From the NCBI GenBank assembly GCA_020445245.1, contig JAGRHB010000119.1, forward strand, positions 1 to 6,243: a stretch of DNA of 6,243 nucleotides, written 5' to 3'. The notes under the pieces were generated by a model, which was not told the DNA's origin, searched no databases, and saw only the letters and a program-made list of their open reading frames with translations. This document shows positions 1 to 5,845 of this stretch, one piece after another. The stretch is from Gammaproteobacteria bacterium (lineage in GTDB: Bacteria > Pseudomonadota > Gammaproteobacteria > Chromatiales > Sedimenticolaceae). Positions within the stretch are counted from its first letter, which is position 1, and each line of letters opens with the position of its first letter. Made by a program: the position numbers and the translations under genes.

Positions 1-246
1 CTGCATTTCCATGACGTCAAACAGCTGCTCGGCGTCCTGCACCGTCTGCGCGATCACGGCAACACCGTGGTGGTGATCGAGCACAACCTGGACGTGGTCA
101 AGACCGCCGACTGGCTGATCGACCTGGGCCCGGAAGGTGGTGACGGCGGCGGGCAGATCATCGCCACCGGGACACCGCAGGAGGTTGCCGGGATGCCGCA
201 TTCGCACACCGGGCGTTTCCTGGCGCCCATGCTGAACCGCAGGTAG
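1..246 (+). CDS. uvrA: UvrABC excinuclease subunit A, C-terminal fragment (5' end outside window)
   Basis: UvrA is the damage-sensing ATPase of nucleotide excision repair; it works in the cytoplasm as a dimer and loads UvrB onto lesions. Only the last 81 residues and the TAG stop are here, so the gene is cut by the window edge rather than broken. The fragment begins at [10 protein letters not shown] and carries the end of the second ABC ATPase domain: [16 protein letters not shown], with the switch histidine of the H-loop at fragment residue 28, followed by the family-typical [12 protein letters not shown] stretch and a terminal [10 protein letters not shown]. The match to the E. coli C-terminus is nearly residue for residue. 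The ABC signature and both Walker A motifs lie upstream, outside the window. uvrA is a common neighbour of the alpha operon in gammaproteobacteria, and here the two are separated by four accessory genes. A possible terminator lies about 90 bases beyond the stop. Confidence 0.97.
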   Translation: MHFHDVKQLLGVLHRLRDHGNTVVVIEHNLDVVKTADWLIDLGPEGGDGGGQIIATGTPQEVAGMPHSHTGRFLAPMLNRR

Positions 247-286
247 TTTCGTACCCGGCACGGCGACAACGTCGATGCGAGACCTC

Positions 287-298
287 GCGCTCGAGCGC
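287..298. repeat. 12-bp perfect palindrome upstream of the SulP gene
   Basis: GCGCTCGAGCGC is a perfect dyad in the uvrA-sulP gap, ending four bases before a -35-like hexamer. It could be an operator for a dimeric regulator. A six-base half-site occurs by chance about once per 4 kb, more often in GC-rich DNA, so position is the only real argument for function. Confidence 0.3.
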
Positions 299-301
299 CA
301 G

Positions 302-329
302 TTGTGAGACCCTAATATACTTATATGCT
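302..329 (+). promoter_or_regulatory. Candidate sigma70 promoter for the SulP gene
   Basis: An AT-rich patch in GC-rich surroundings contains TTGTGA (302-307, four of six matches to the -35 consensus), a 16-base spacer, and TATGCT (324-329, four of six matches to -10). The overlapping TATACT (316-321) is a better -10 box but has no -35 at a proper distance. Transcription would start near 336, at the foot of the hairpin described next. This is inferred from sequence alone. Confidence 0.4.
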
Positions 330-334
330 TCCTG

Positions 335-372
335 CCGGCACGGGGTCCGTCCCCCGTGTTCCGGTCCGTTTT
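335..372 (+). terminator. Strong hairpin followed by TTTT: uvrA terminator or sulP leader element
   Basis: The arms CCGGCACGGGG (335-345) and CCCCGTG-TT-CCGG (352-364) pair over 11 bp with a two-base TT bulge and a six-base loop, TCCGTC. Four T residues follow at 369-372 after a TCCG interruption. It is the only strong hairpin between uvrA and sulP, so it may end uvrA transcription. Because it lies downstream of the candidate sulP promoter, it could instead be a 5' stabilising stem or an attenuator in the sulP leader. The short, offset T-run makes it a mediocre intrinsic terminator. Confidence 0.45.
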
Positions 373-385
373 CCCGAACAGTTAC

Positions 386-390
386 AAGGG
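386..390 (+). promoter_or_regulatory. Ribosome binding site that supports the GTG start of the SulP gene
   Basis: AAGGG lies eight bases before the GTG at 399. It supports GTG as the start, consistent with the protein beginning a short distance before the conserved first membrane segment of the SulP family. Confidence 0.65.
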
Positions 391-398
391 CTACCTAC

Positions 399-2153
399 GT
401 GCGTCTGGCCAACTTTCTGCCGTTCCTGCATTGGCTGCATCTGGTCAACAAACGCTCACTGCGCGCCGACCTGATCGCCGGGTTCACCGGCGCGGTGATC
501 GTCCTGCCGCAAGGCGTGGCATTTGCCACGATCGCGGGCCTGCCGCCGGAGTACGGCCTCTACACCGCGATGGTCACGCCGGTCATCGCGGCACTGTTCG
601 GTTCATCGTTTCACCTGGTATCGGGACCGACGACCGCGATTTCCATCGTGGTCTTTTCAGCGATAGGCGACCTTGCCACACCGGGTACACCGGAGTTTGT
701 GTCGATGGCGCTGACCCTGACGTTCCTCGCGGGGGCCTACCAGTTGGCGTTCGGCCTGGCGCGCCTGGGGACGGTCGTCAACTTCGTATCCCACACCGTG
801 GTCATCGGGTTCACCGCCGGTGCCGCACTGCTGATCGCCACCAGCCAGATGAAACATGTCCTCGGCATCGATATCCCCAAGGGCGAGTCATTCCTTCACA
901 CCTGGATGGACGTCTACACGATGGCGTCGGATATCAGCCCGACCACGCTGATAATCGCGCTGAGCACGTTGATCAGTGCGGTCGTGGTGAGGAAATATGC
1001 CCCGCGCCTGCCCAACCTGCTGGTCGGCATGGTCGTCGGCAGCCTGGTCGCGATCGCCCTCGGGGGAGCCGAGGCCGGCATCAAACTGGTCGGCGAGATA
1101 CCGGCGCACCTGCCGCCACTTTCGCTACCGGACCTGTCGCTGGGCTCGATCAAGGCCCTGGCGCCACAGGCATTCGCGGTGGCCCTGCTCGGCCTGATCG
1201 AGGCCGTCTCGATCAGCCGGGCGGTGGCGACCAAGTCGAACCAGAACATCAGTGCGAACCAGGAATTCATCGGCCAGGGCATGTCCAATCTCGTCGGCAG
1301 TTTCTTTTCCAGCTATGCCGGCTCAGGCTCGTTCACGCGCTCCGGGATCAACTATTCGGCCGGGGCTAAAACCCCGATGTCGGCCATTTTTGCGGCAATG
1401 ATGCTGATGGTGATCGTGCTGCTGATCGCGCCGCTGACTGCCTACCTGCCGATTGCGGCGATGGGCGGGGTCATCCTGATCGTTGCCTACAATCTGATCG
1501 ACCTGCACCACATCGGCGACATCCTGCGCTACAGCCGCTCGGAAACCAGCATCCTGCTGACGACCTTTTTTGCCACGCTGTTCCTCGAGCTCGAATTCGC
1601 GATCTACCTCGGGGTATTGTTGTCGCTGTTGATTTTCCTGGCCCGCACCTCGGTGCCGCCGATACCGGCGCTGACCGTGGATACCACGCGCAAGGCGGGC
1701 AAGCGTACCTTCGTCAATATCGAGAACAAGCCGCTGCGCGCCTGCCCGCAGCTGAAGATCCTGGAGATGGATCTGGCGCTTTATTTCGGGTCGATCAACC
1801 ATGTGCAACGGCGTATCAGCAGGATCGTCGAAAACGAAGAGATCCTGCATATACTGATCGTCGGCGACGGCATCAGTTATATGGACCTGAGTGCGGGGGA
1901 GGCGCTGGTCAGCGAGGCCAGACGGCTGCAGAAGCTGGGGGGTGGCCTGTACTTCGTCGGTCTGGACGAAAACGTCTACGAGTTTGCGGCACGCTCGCAG
2001 TTCATCCGCAAGATCGGGCCGTCGTATTTCTTCGACTCCAAGACAGACGCCATCCGTGCGATCTTCCGTCGCCTGGACAAGGGAATCTGCGCACAGTGCA
2101 CCGCGAGGGTATTTCTGGAGTGCCCGGAGCCCGCGGTAGCGGAGACCCGCTGA
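399..2153 (+). CDS. SulP/SLC26-family inorganic anion transporter with STAS domain
   Basis: An inner-membrane protein of 584 residues, the usual size for bacterial SulP carriers (BicA and DauA are about 560). The start is GTG. The family signature runs from [16 protein letters not shown] (residues 24-39) through [10 protein letters not shown] (46-55). Hydrophobic membrane segments continue to about residue 420, including [16 protein letters not shown] near 305-320. Glu268, in GLIEAVS, sits where SLC26Dg has a glutamate and the Na+/bicarbonate carrier BicA an aspartate, which hints at proton rather than sodium coupling; this is inference. The cytoplasmic STAS domain covers about 430-560 ([14 protein letters not shown] at 452-465, and MDLSAGEAL at 495-503 for the phosphate-binding-like loop). 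The tail adds an unusual cysteine set, Cys564, Cys567 and Cys575. Substrate cannot be read from sequence: sulfate, bicarbonate or a dicarboxylate are all possible. No carbonic anhydrase or sulfur gene is adjacent. Confidence 0.93.
   Translation: MRLANFLPFLHWLHLVNKRSLRADLIAGFTGAVIVLPQGVAFATIAGLPPEYGLYTAMVTPVIAALFGSSFHLVSGPTTAISIVVFSAIGDLATPGTPEFVSMALTLTFLAGAYQLAFGLARLGTVVNFVSHTVVIGFTAGAALLIATSQMKHVLGIDIPKGESFLHTWMDVYTMASDISPTTLIIALSTLISAVVVRKYAPRLPNLLVGMVVGSLVAIALGGAEAGIKLVGEIPAHLPPLSLPDLSLGSIKALAPQAFAVALLGLIEAVSISRAVATKSNQNISANQEFIGQGMSNLVGSFFSSYAGSGSFTRSGINYSAGAKTPMSAIFAAMMLMVIVLLIAPLTAYLPIAAMGGVILIVAYNLIDLHHIGDILRYSRSETSILLTTFFATLFLELEFAIYLGVLLSLLIFLARTSVPPIPALTVDTTRKAGKRTFVNIENKPLRACPQLKILEMDLALYFGSINHVQRRISRIVENEEILHILIVGDGISYMDLSAGEALVSEARRLQKLGGGLYFVGLDENVYEFAARSQFIRKIGPSYFFDSKTDAIRAIFRRLDKGICAQCTARVFLECPEPAVAETR
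2138..2151. repeat. Short hairpin at the sulP stop codon in the convergent junction
   Basis: AGCGG (2138-2142) and CCGCT (2147-2151) form a 5-bp stem with the loop AGAC. The stem runs into the TGA of sulP. No T-run follows on either strand, so it is not a convincing terminator. It is the only secondary structure immediately around the 15-base gap between the two converging genes. Confidence 0.25.
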
Positions 2154-2168
2154 GCGGACGATCCGGGG

Positions 2169-2774
2169 TCAGAATTCGCCGTTTGCCGCCGCGTTCGGTG
2201 GCGGCTGTTGCGGATGATTGCGCGCCTCCGACTGGTAATACCGGTCGGTGATCATCAGCAGTTCGTTCGTCTTGTCGCGCAACGCGGCCCTGGCTTCACC
2301 CAGCTCGCGCCGGTAGATGTCCTGCTGACGGCGCAGGGGCTCCAGGTCGCGCATTGCGCGCTTCAGCTCATCCGCCAGTCGATCCCGTTCTTCGGTCAGC
2401 TTCTTCCGCTCGCGAATCAGCTGCTTGTTTTCGTAGTCCAGCTCGCGCAGCCGGTGACTGCGTTCGGCCAGCGCATTGCGCTGCGCACGGATCAACTGCT
2501 TGGCAGCCGGCGACTCCTCGAGCCCGGTGTCGCGTCGCGCGAGCCGGTCGTGCAAGCGCGCATTACTCTCGACCAGCACCATGTTCTCGACCAACAGGTT
2601 ACGGTACGCCTGCTCGAGTTCAGAACCGCTCAACTCAGGCGCGCCATCCGACGGACGGGCTGAGGGCGCCGCTGCACCTGGGCCCGCACCCGCCTGGTCC
2701 GGCGCAACCACTGCCGCACCGGTCCTGCCGAAGACCAGTCGCTCGATGAAAGAGAATCCACGGTTTCGATTCAT
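2169..2774 (-). CDS. Coiled-coil protein of unknown function
   Basis: I do not recognise this 201-residue protein. It has three visible parts. Residues 1-17 (MNRNRGFSFIERLVFGR) could form a short amphipathic helix. Residues 18-47 are an Ala/Pro/Gly-rich flexible linker. Residues 48-180 are strongly charged and helical, with leucines spaced as in a coiled coil (about 50-80 and 92-175), broken near SPAAK at 88-92. The end is Pro/Asn/Ala-rich. There is no signal peptide and no clear membrane span, so it is probably cytoplasmic and oligomeric, possibly membrane-associated through its N-terminus. ATG at 2774 is chosen over an in-frame ATG at 2813 because AGGGGAGGA lies seven bases upstream. It is the last gene of the minus-strand group, 96 bases after the lamin-tail gene, and it converges on sulP. 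A structural or scaffolding role is a guess. Similar low-complexity composition would make homology searches noisy. Confidence 0.75.
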   Translation of the reverse strand: MNRNRGFSFIERLVFGRTGAAVVAPDQAGAGPGAAAPSARPSDGAPELSGSELEQAYRNLLVENMVLVESNARLHDRLARRDTGLEESPAAKQLIRAQRNALAERSHRLRELDYENKQLIRERKKLTEERDRLADELKRAMRDLEPLRRQQDIYRRELGEARAALRDKTNELLMITDRYYQSEARNHPQQPPPNAAANGEF

Positions 2775-2780
2775 GCCTCG

Positions 2781-2789
2781 TCCTCCCCT
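2781..2789 (-). promoter_or_regulatory. Strong ribosome binding site that sets the start of the coiled-coil gene
   Basis: On the minus strand, AGGGGAGGA ends six bases before ATG at 2774, with the GGAGG core seven bases from it. This favours that start over the ATG 39 bases further upstream, where no comparable site is visible. Confidence 0.7.
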
Positions 2790-2820
2790 GCTCAGGCGAA
2801 CCCGGCACGACAACGCTGTG

Positions 2821-2859
2821 GCGGAAGGCCCATCGGCATCAGGGCGACGAACCTTCCGC
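2821..2859. repeat. 8-bp perfect inverted repeat between the lamin-tail and coiled-coil genes
   Basis: GCGGAAGG (2821-2828) and CCTTCCGC (2852-2859) are exact complements separated by 23 bases. The structure sits 12 bases past the lamin-tail stop, in the 96-base gap. No T-run follows on the minus strand, so it is not a standard intrinsic terminator. It could protect the 3' end of the upstream message, pause polymerase, or bind a protein. Confidence 0.4.
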
Positions 2860-2870
2860 GTTGGTTTCGC

Positions 2871-3542
2871 CTAGATGCCAGCCAATCCGCCGGCCGTCGC
2901 GCCAGCGAAATTCCGACGCCGGACTGCGAACGGCAGCCAGGCGACACATGCAGACAGCCACAACAACCCGACGTTCACCGCCGGCACCGCCGCGCTGCCG
3001 CTCAATCCTTCAATCCCGGGGTTCACGATCCCGGGTGTCGCCGGTGCGCTGATCCAGATCCAGTCGCCCGGCAGACCGATGCGCTGCAATGACGTGCCAG
3101 TCTCGGTGCTGTTGCCTTCTGCAACCGGCAATACCCTGGCGGATGCCCCGGAAGCCACACCGGTTACCGCCAAGACCCCTGCCTCGTAGGCAACGAAATC
3201 GACGATATCCGCGGTCGGCGAGACCAGTGCGATGGCCTCATGGTCGTTCTGGAGGCCACTGATGAGCCAGTAGGCCTCGCCCAGCCCGCCACCGAAATCA
3301 CCAAGGACGCCAGACAGCGTCACCATCCCGTAGGGCCGGCCATTCGAGCCGTTATAGAGAACCAGCTCCCACCCACTGAGATCCAGGCCGCCCGGCCCCA
3401 TCACAGCGACGAATTCGTCGATATCCGCGCCCCGGTTGTCGTAGTGGAATTCGCTGATGACCGGCGAAATCCAGGACGCCTTCAGGGGTCCGGTCAGTAC
3501 AAACAGCAACAGCGCCCACGGCGCATATCTCACGCAAGTCAT
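2871..3542 (-). CDS. Exported lamin-tail-domain (LTD) protein with C-terminal membrane anchor
   Basis: A 223-residue envelope protein. Residues 1-22 form a signal peptide (MTCVRYAPWALLLFVLTGPLKA, one Arg then a hydrophobic core; cleavage plausible after Ala22). Residues 27-175 resemble the bacterial lamin-tail domain, an immunoglobulin-like beta fold: VISEFHYDNRGADIDEFVAV (28-47), then LDLSGWELVLYNGSNG (53-68), VTLSG (74-78), and the closing TGTSLQRIG near 148-156. In other bacterial proteins LTDs accompany secreted nucleases or stand alone on the surface; no catalytic domain is attached here. The end, VPAVNVGLLWLSACVAW...RRR (186-210), has the layout of a PEP-CTERM sorting tail (short motif, hydrophobic span, arginines), but the motif is VPAV rather than VPEP and 13 residues follow the arginines. 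It may be just a membrane anchor. The start at 3542 is set by a near-perfect Shine-Dalgarno; a longer reading lacks a signal peptide and overlaps the SAM hydrolase. Confidence 0.8.
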   Translation of the reverse strand: MTCVRYAPWALLLFVLTGPLKASWISPVISEFHYDNRGADIDEFVAVMGPGGLDLSGWELVLYNGSNGRPYGMVTLSGVLGDFGGGLGEAYWLISGLQNDHEAIALVSPTADIVDFVAYEAGVLAVTGVASGASARVLPVAEGNSTETGTSLQRIGLPGDWIWISAPATPGIVNPGIEGLSGSAAVPAVNVGLLWLSACVAWLPFAVRRRNFAGATAGGLAGI

Positions 3543-3546
3543 TGCA

Positions 3547-3554
3547 ACCTCCTT
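3547..3554 (-). promoter_or_regulatory. Near-consensus ribosome binding site of the lamin-tail gene
   Basis: AAGGAGGT on the minus strand, with the GGAGG core five bases before the ATG at 3542. It decides the start codon: translation from here begins exactly at the signal peptide. A small hairpin (CCGCCA/TGGCGG, 3566-3582, five-base loop) lies just upstream between the two genes. Confidence 0.85.
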
Positions 3555-3586
3555 GTTGTGCAACACCGCCAGTCCGTGGCGGGCGA

Positions 3587-4318
3587 TCAATCTATCAGTA
3601 TTGTATCGCCAAGATCCAGCGAAAGAATGGCTGCCGCCGACGCACCGTTGACGGCAATTTCCACCAGTCCCTGCGAGTTCCGGTACCAGAACGGCTGCCC
3701 GGCCGGCACACGGCAGAAGGTCTCCGCGTGACACAGGGTCCGGCCGGACACATGAAACTGGCGGTCCACGCCGATCATTCGGGCATCCAGACCAATCATC
3801 AGGTTGCCGTAGGCATCGACGAATACGACGCGCGCCAACGCGTCGGGCCAGTTGCTGCCGATCATTTCATGCACCGGCATCGCCGAAACCGCCACGGCAT
3901 GACCTGCCGCCAGGCGGGCCGCCACCGGGGCGAACAGGTCGCGCCCGTGAAAGCTCGCCGACAGGTCGGCGGGTTGCCAGTCGATGCGCGCCACCCGCTC
4001 GATGGCCGGCAACCGCGACAGCAGGCCATTGTCCGGTCCGACGAAGATCTTGCCGCCCGCCTCGACCACCAGTGCTGCGCGGTCTCCGCCGACGCCCGGG
4101 TCGACGACTGCGACGATCACGGACCCTACCGGAAGGGAACTGGCACAGGCGGGCAACAGGTAGGCGGCGAGGTCCGCTCGCATGGCCGGCGCGTCGTGCA
4201 TCAGGCTGATGACGCGACTGTCGGGCGCGGCATCGTAGATGGCAGCAGACATCTGCCCCACATAGGGGCCTGACCAGCCGAAATCAGTGAACAGGAAGAT
4301 CGGGCGTGGGTACGGCAT
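3587..4318 (-). CDS. S-adenosyl-L-methionine hydrolase, adenosine-forming (DUF62/COG1912)
   Basis: This cytoplasmic enzyme of 243 residues belongs to the family that splits SAM with water into adenosine and L-methionine, a fold shared with fluorinase and chlorinase. The N-terminal domain shows LFTDFGWSGPYVGQM (9-23), VVDPGVGGDR (71-80), VGPDNGLL (93-100) and SFHGRDLFAP (122-131). The catalytic Asp-Arg-His triad known from the family fits Asp73, Arg80 and His124; the seven-residue Asp-Arg spacing is the same as in the archaeal enzyme PH0463. The smaller C-terminal domain has VDAYGN (167-172) and NSQGLVEIAVNG (214-225), the adenine-side motifs. It is slightly shorter than the usual 255-270 residues, and nothing resembling the extra fluorinase loop is visible. 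The physiological role of the family is unsettled. ATG at 4318 has no clear Shine-Dalgarno, and an in-frame TAG lies four codons upstream, so no earlier start is possible. The lamin-tail gene follows after 44 bases. Confidence 0.92.
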   Translation of the reverse strand: MPYPRPIFLFTDFGWSGPYVGQMSAAIYDAAPDSRVISLMHDAPAMRADLAAYLLPACASSLPVGSVIVAVVDPGVGGDRAALVVEAGGKIFVGPDNGLLSRLPAIERVARIDWQPADLSASFHGRDLFAPVAARLAAGHAVAVSAMPVHEMIGSNWPDALARVVFVDAYGNLMIGLDARMIGVDRQFHVSGRTLCHAETFCRVPAGQPFWYRNSQGLVEIAVNGASAAAILSLDLGDTILID

Positions 4319-4324
4319 GAATCG

Positions 4325-4330
4325 ATTCTA
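4325..4330 (-). promoter_or_regulatory. -10-like box placed for a leaderless SAM hydrolase transcript
   Basis: TAGAAT on the minus strand matches five of six -10 consensus bases and ends six bases before the A of the ATG at 4318, so transcription could begin at the start codon itself. No good -35 hexamer is present at 16-18 bases (the closest stretch reads GTGTCC), so the promoter is doubtful. Read-through from the alpha operon is the alternative source of transcript. Confidence 0.3.
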
Positions 4331-4358
4331 GCCCGGGTCCATGTGGCGGACACAGGCC

Positions 4359-4384
4359 AAAAAAAACCGGGCGAGGCCCGGTTT
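4359..4384 (-). terminator. Rho-independent terminator of the alpha operon
   Basis: On the minus strand, AAACCGGGC pairs with GCCCGGTTT over nine bases with a CTC triloop, and a run of eight T residues (4366-4359) starts in the last part of the stem. It begins 23 bases after the rplQ stop and is a textbook intrinsic terminator. It separates the ribosomal genes from the SAM hydrolase, whose ATG is only about 40 bases further on. Confidence 0.95.
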
Positions 4385-4407
4385 CTTCAGCCGCGGCGGG
4401 TGACGCC

Positions 4408-4782
4408 TTACTCGGCCTCGACCGCCGGGCGGTCCACCAGCTCGACGAACGCCATCGGCGCCTTGTCTCCGGCACGGTAGCCGCACTTCAGGATCCGCAG
4501 ATACCCACCGGCGCGCTCTTTGTAACGCGGGCCCAGCTCGCCAAACAGCTTGCCGACGGCAACGTCGCTACGCAGACGGGCGAAGGCCAGACGACGCTTG
4601 GACACGCTGTCTTCCTTGGCCATGGTGATCAACGGCTCGGCAACGCGACGCAGTTCCTTCGCTTTCGGCAGCGTGGTCTTGATCAGCTCATGCTCGATCA
4701 GCGACGCAGCCATATTGCGGAACATGGCCTTGCGGTGCGAGCTGTTACGGTTGAGTTGCCGTCCGGCTTTGCGATGACGCAT
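4408..4782 (-). CDS. rplQ: 50S ribosomal protein L17 (bL17)
   Basis: L17 is a structural protein of the large ribosomal subunit, located near the exit tunnel. The 124-residue product is close to the 127 of E. coli and matches it almost throughout: [20 protein letters not shown] at 1-20, [12 protein letters not shown] at 36-47, RRLAFAR in the middle, [20 protein letters not shown] at about 82-101, and the closing AFVELVDRP. The acidic tail is shorter than in E. coli. ATG at 4782 has AGGAAG seven bases upstream. It is the last gene of the alpha operon, 41 bases after rpoA, and is followed directly by a strong terminator. Confidence 0.98.
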   Translation of the reverse strand: MRHRKAGRQLNRNSSHRKAMFRNMAASLIEHELIKTTLPKAKELRRVAEPLITMAKEDSVSKRRLAFARLRSDVAVGKLFGELGPRYKERAGGYLRILKCGYRAGDKAPMAFVELVDRPAVEAE

Positions 4783-4816
4783 GGGTCAACTTCCTAAATA
4801 AATCGGTTTAACTAAA

Positions 4817-4830
4817 ACGCTTCTCAGCGT
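4817..4830 (-). repeat. GNRA-loop hairpin across the rpoA stop codon
   Basis: On the minus strand, ACGCT and AGCGT form a 5-bp stem closed by a GAGA tetraloop; the rpoA TGA lies at the stem-loop boundary, and the end of the stem runs into TTTTAG. GNRA loops are unusually stable for such a short stem. It resembles a weak terminator or pause site between rpoA and rplQ. Confidence 0.35.
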
Positions 4831-5825
4831 GCCATCAGTTCTTCAAGGTTGTCCGGCGGCCAGTTTTCGAGCCGCATACCCAGCGACAACCCGCGCGTCG
4901 CCAACACGTCCTTGATCTCCGTCAGCGATTTCTTGCCCAGGTTCGGGGTCTTCAGCAACTCGACCTCGGTACGCTGGATCAGGTCGCCGATCAGGAAGAT
5001 GTTTTCGGCCTTGAGACAGTTTGCCGAACGCACCGTCAGTTCCAGGTCGTCCACCGGACGCAGCAGGATCGGATCGACCGTGGGTTCGGCACGCCCGGGC
5101 TCGGCCACGGGGCTGGCGGTTTCGTCGAGCTTGACGAATGCCGACAGCTGATCCTGCAGGATCGTCGCGGAACGCCGGATCGCGTCTTCCGGGTCGATCG
5201 TGCCGTCCGTCTCGATCTCGATCACCAGGCGATCGAGGTTGGTGCGCTGTTCCACGCGCGCCGCCTCTACCGAATAAGAGACCCGACGCACCGGGCTGAA
5301 AGTCGCATCCAGCTGCAGATGACCGATCGGGCGATCGTCACCGGCCGCGCTCTCGCGATTGGCTGCTGGCTCGTAGCCACGGCCACGGCGCACTTTCATC
5401 GTCATGCTCAGCTCACCCTTGTCGGTGAGTCGGGCAATGACCAGCTCGGGGTTGGCAATCTCCATGCCGTGCGACAACTGAATGTCTCCGGCGGTGATGA
5501 CGCCCGGCCCCTTGGCACTCACGCTGACGATGGCCTCGTCGCGATCTTCCATGCTGATCGCCACTTCTTTCAGGTTCAGCAGCATCTCCAGGACATCCTC
5601 CTGGACACCCTCGATCGCGCTGTACTCATGCAGCACACCCTCGATCTCGGCCTCGACGATGGCGCAACCCGGCATCGAAGAGAGCAGAATACGACGCAGG
5701 GCGTTACCCAGCGTGTGACCAAAACCGCGCTCGAGCGGCTCCAGCGACACCTTCGCATGGCGCTCGTGGATGGTCTGCACGTTGACGATACGCGGCTTGA
5801 GGAATTCGGTGACGGATTCCGTCAT
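4824..5825 (-). CDS. rpoA: DNA-directed RNA polymerase subunit alpha
   Basis: The alpha dimer nucleates assembly of core RNA polymerase, and its C-terminal domain contacts UP elements and activators. At 333 residues it is close to the 329 of E. coli. The N-terminal domain spans about 1-232, with [20 protein letters not shown] at 28-47 including Arg45 at the dimer and assembly surface, and the [29 protein letters not shown] region at about 190-218 being near identical to E. coli. A variable Pro/Ala/Glu linker (about 233-250) leads to the C-terminal domain: [20 protein letters not shown] at 251-270, where Arg266 corresponds to E. coli Arg265, the key DNA-contacting residue, then [17 protein letters not shown] (293-309). 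The end, NLEELMAR, is slightly longer than in E. coli. GAGGG six bases before ATG at 5825 supports the start. It sits 20 bases after rpsD, in the same operon. Confidence 0.99.
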   Translation of the reverse strand: MTESVTEFLKPRIVNVQTIHERHAKVSLEPLERGFGHTLGNALRRILLSSMPGCAIVEAEIEGVLHEYSAIEGVQEDVLEMLLNLKEVAISMEDRDEAIVSVSAKGPGVITAGDIQLSHGMEIANPELVIARLTDKGELSMTMKVRRGRGYEPAANRESAAGDDRPIGHLQLDATFSPVRRVSYSVEAARVEQRTNLDRLVIEIETDGTIDPEDAIRRSATILQDQLSAFVKLDETASPVAEPGRAEPTVDPILLRPVDDLELTVRSANCLKAENIFLIGDLIQRTEVELLKTPNLGKKSLTEIKDVLATRGLSLGMRLENWPPDNLEELMAR

Positions 5826-5845
5826 GGATGGCCCTCTCAGTTCCT

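Noticed and set aside
264..274. CGAC-AAC-GTCG mini-hairpin after the uvrA stop as a terminator
   Set aside because: Only 4 bp of stem and no T-run; the hairpin at 335-364 is far stronger.
356..1369. 337-codon frame on the + strand overlapping the SulP gene
   Set aside because: It starts at a GTG inside the leader hairpin without a ribosome site and encodes an Arg/Gly/Pro-rich product typical of a shifted frame of GC-rich DNA; the overlapping SulP frame is clearly real.
1323..1850. 175-codon antisense frame within sulP, and a similar 124-codon one at 914-1288
   Set aside because: Gln/Arg/His-rich or featureless translations opposite conserved membrane segments and the STAS domain; no ribosome site or domain supports them.
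2775..2813. 13-residue N-terminal extension of the coiled-coil protein
   Set aside because: The strong AGGGGAGGA site lies inside this extension and points to ATG 2774.
3566..3582. CCGCCA/TGGCGG hairpin upstream of the lamin-tail gene as a terminator or riboswitch
   Set aside because: Short stem without a T-run, partly explained by the GC-rich surroundings, and it does not cover the Shine-Dalgarno. There is no sign of a known SAM riboswitch despite the SAM hydrolase next door.
3543..3734. 64-residue N-terminal extension of the lamin-tail protein
   Set aside because: It overlaps the SAM hydrolase, would bury the signal peptide in the interior, and ignores the excellent Shine-Dalgarno at 3547-3554.
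3240..4273. + strand frames (3240-3731 and 3542-4273) opposite the lamin-tail and SAM hydrolase genes
   Set aside because: The opposite strand encodes recognised motifs (signal peptide, LTD, catalytic Asp-Arg-His), and these frames show none.
3587..4318. Fluorinase or chlorinase instead of SAM hydrolase
   Set aside because: The protein is shorter than those halogenases, shows the hydrolase Asp-Arg-His triad with standard spacing, and lies among no halometabolite genes.
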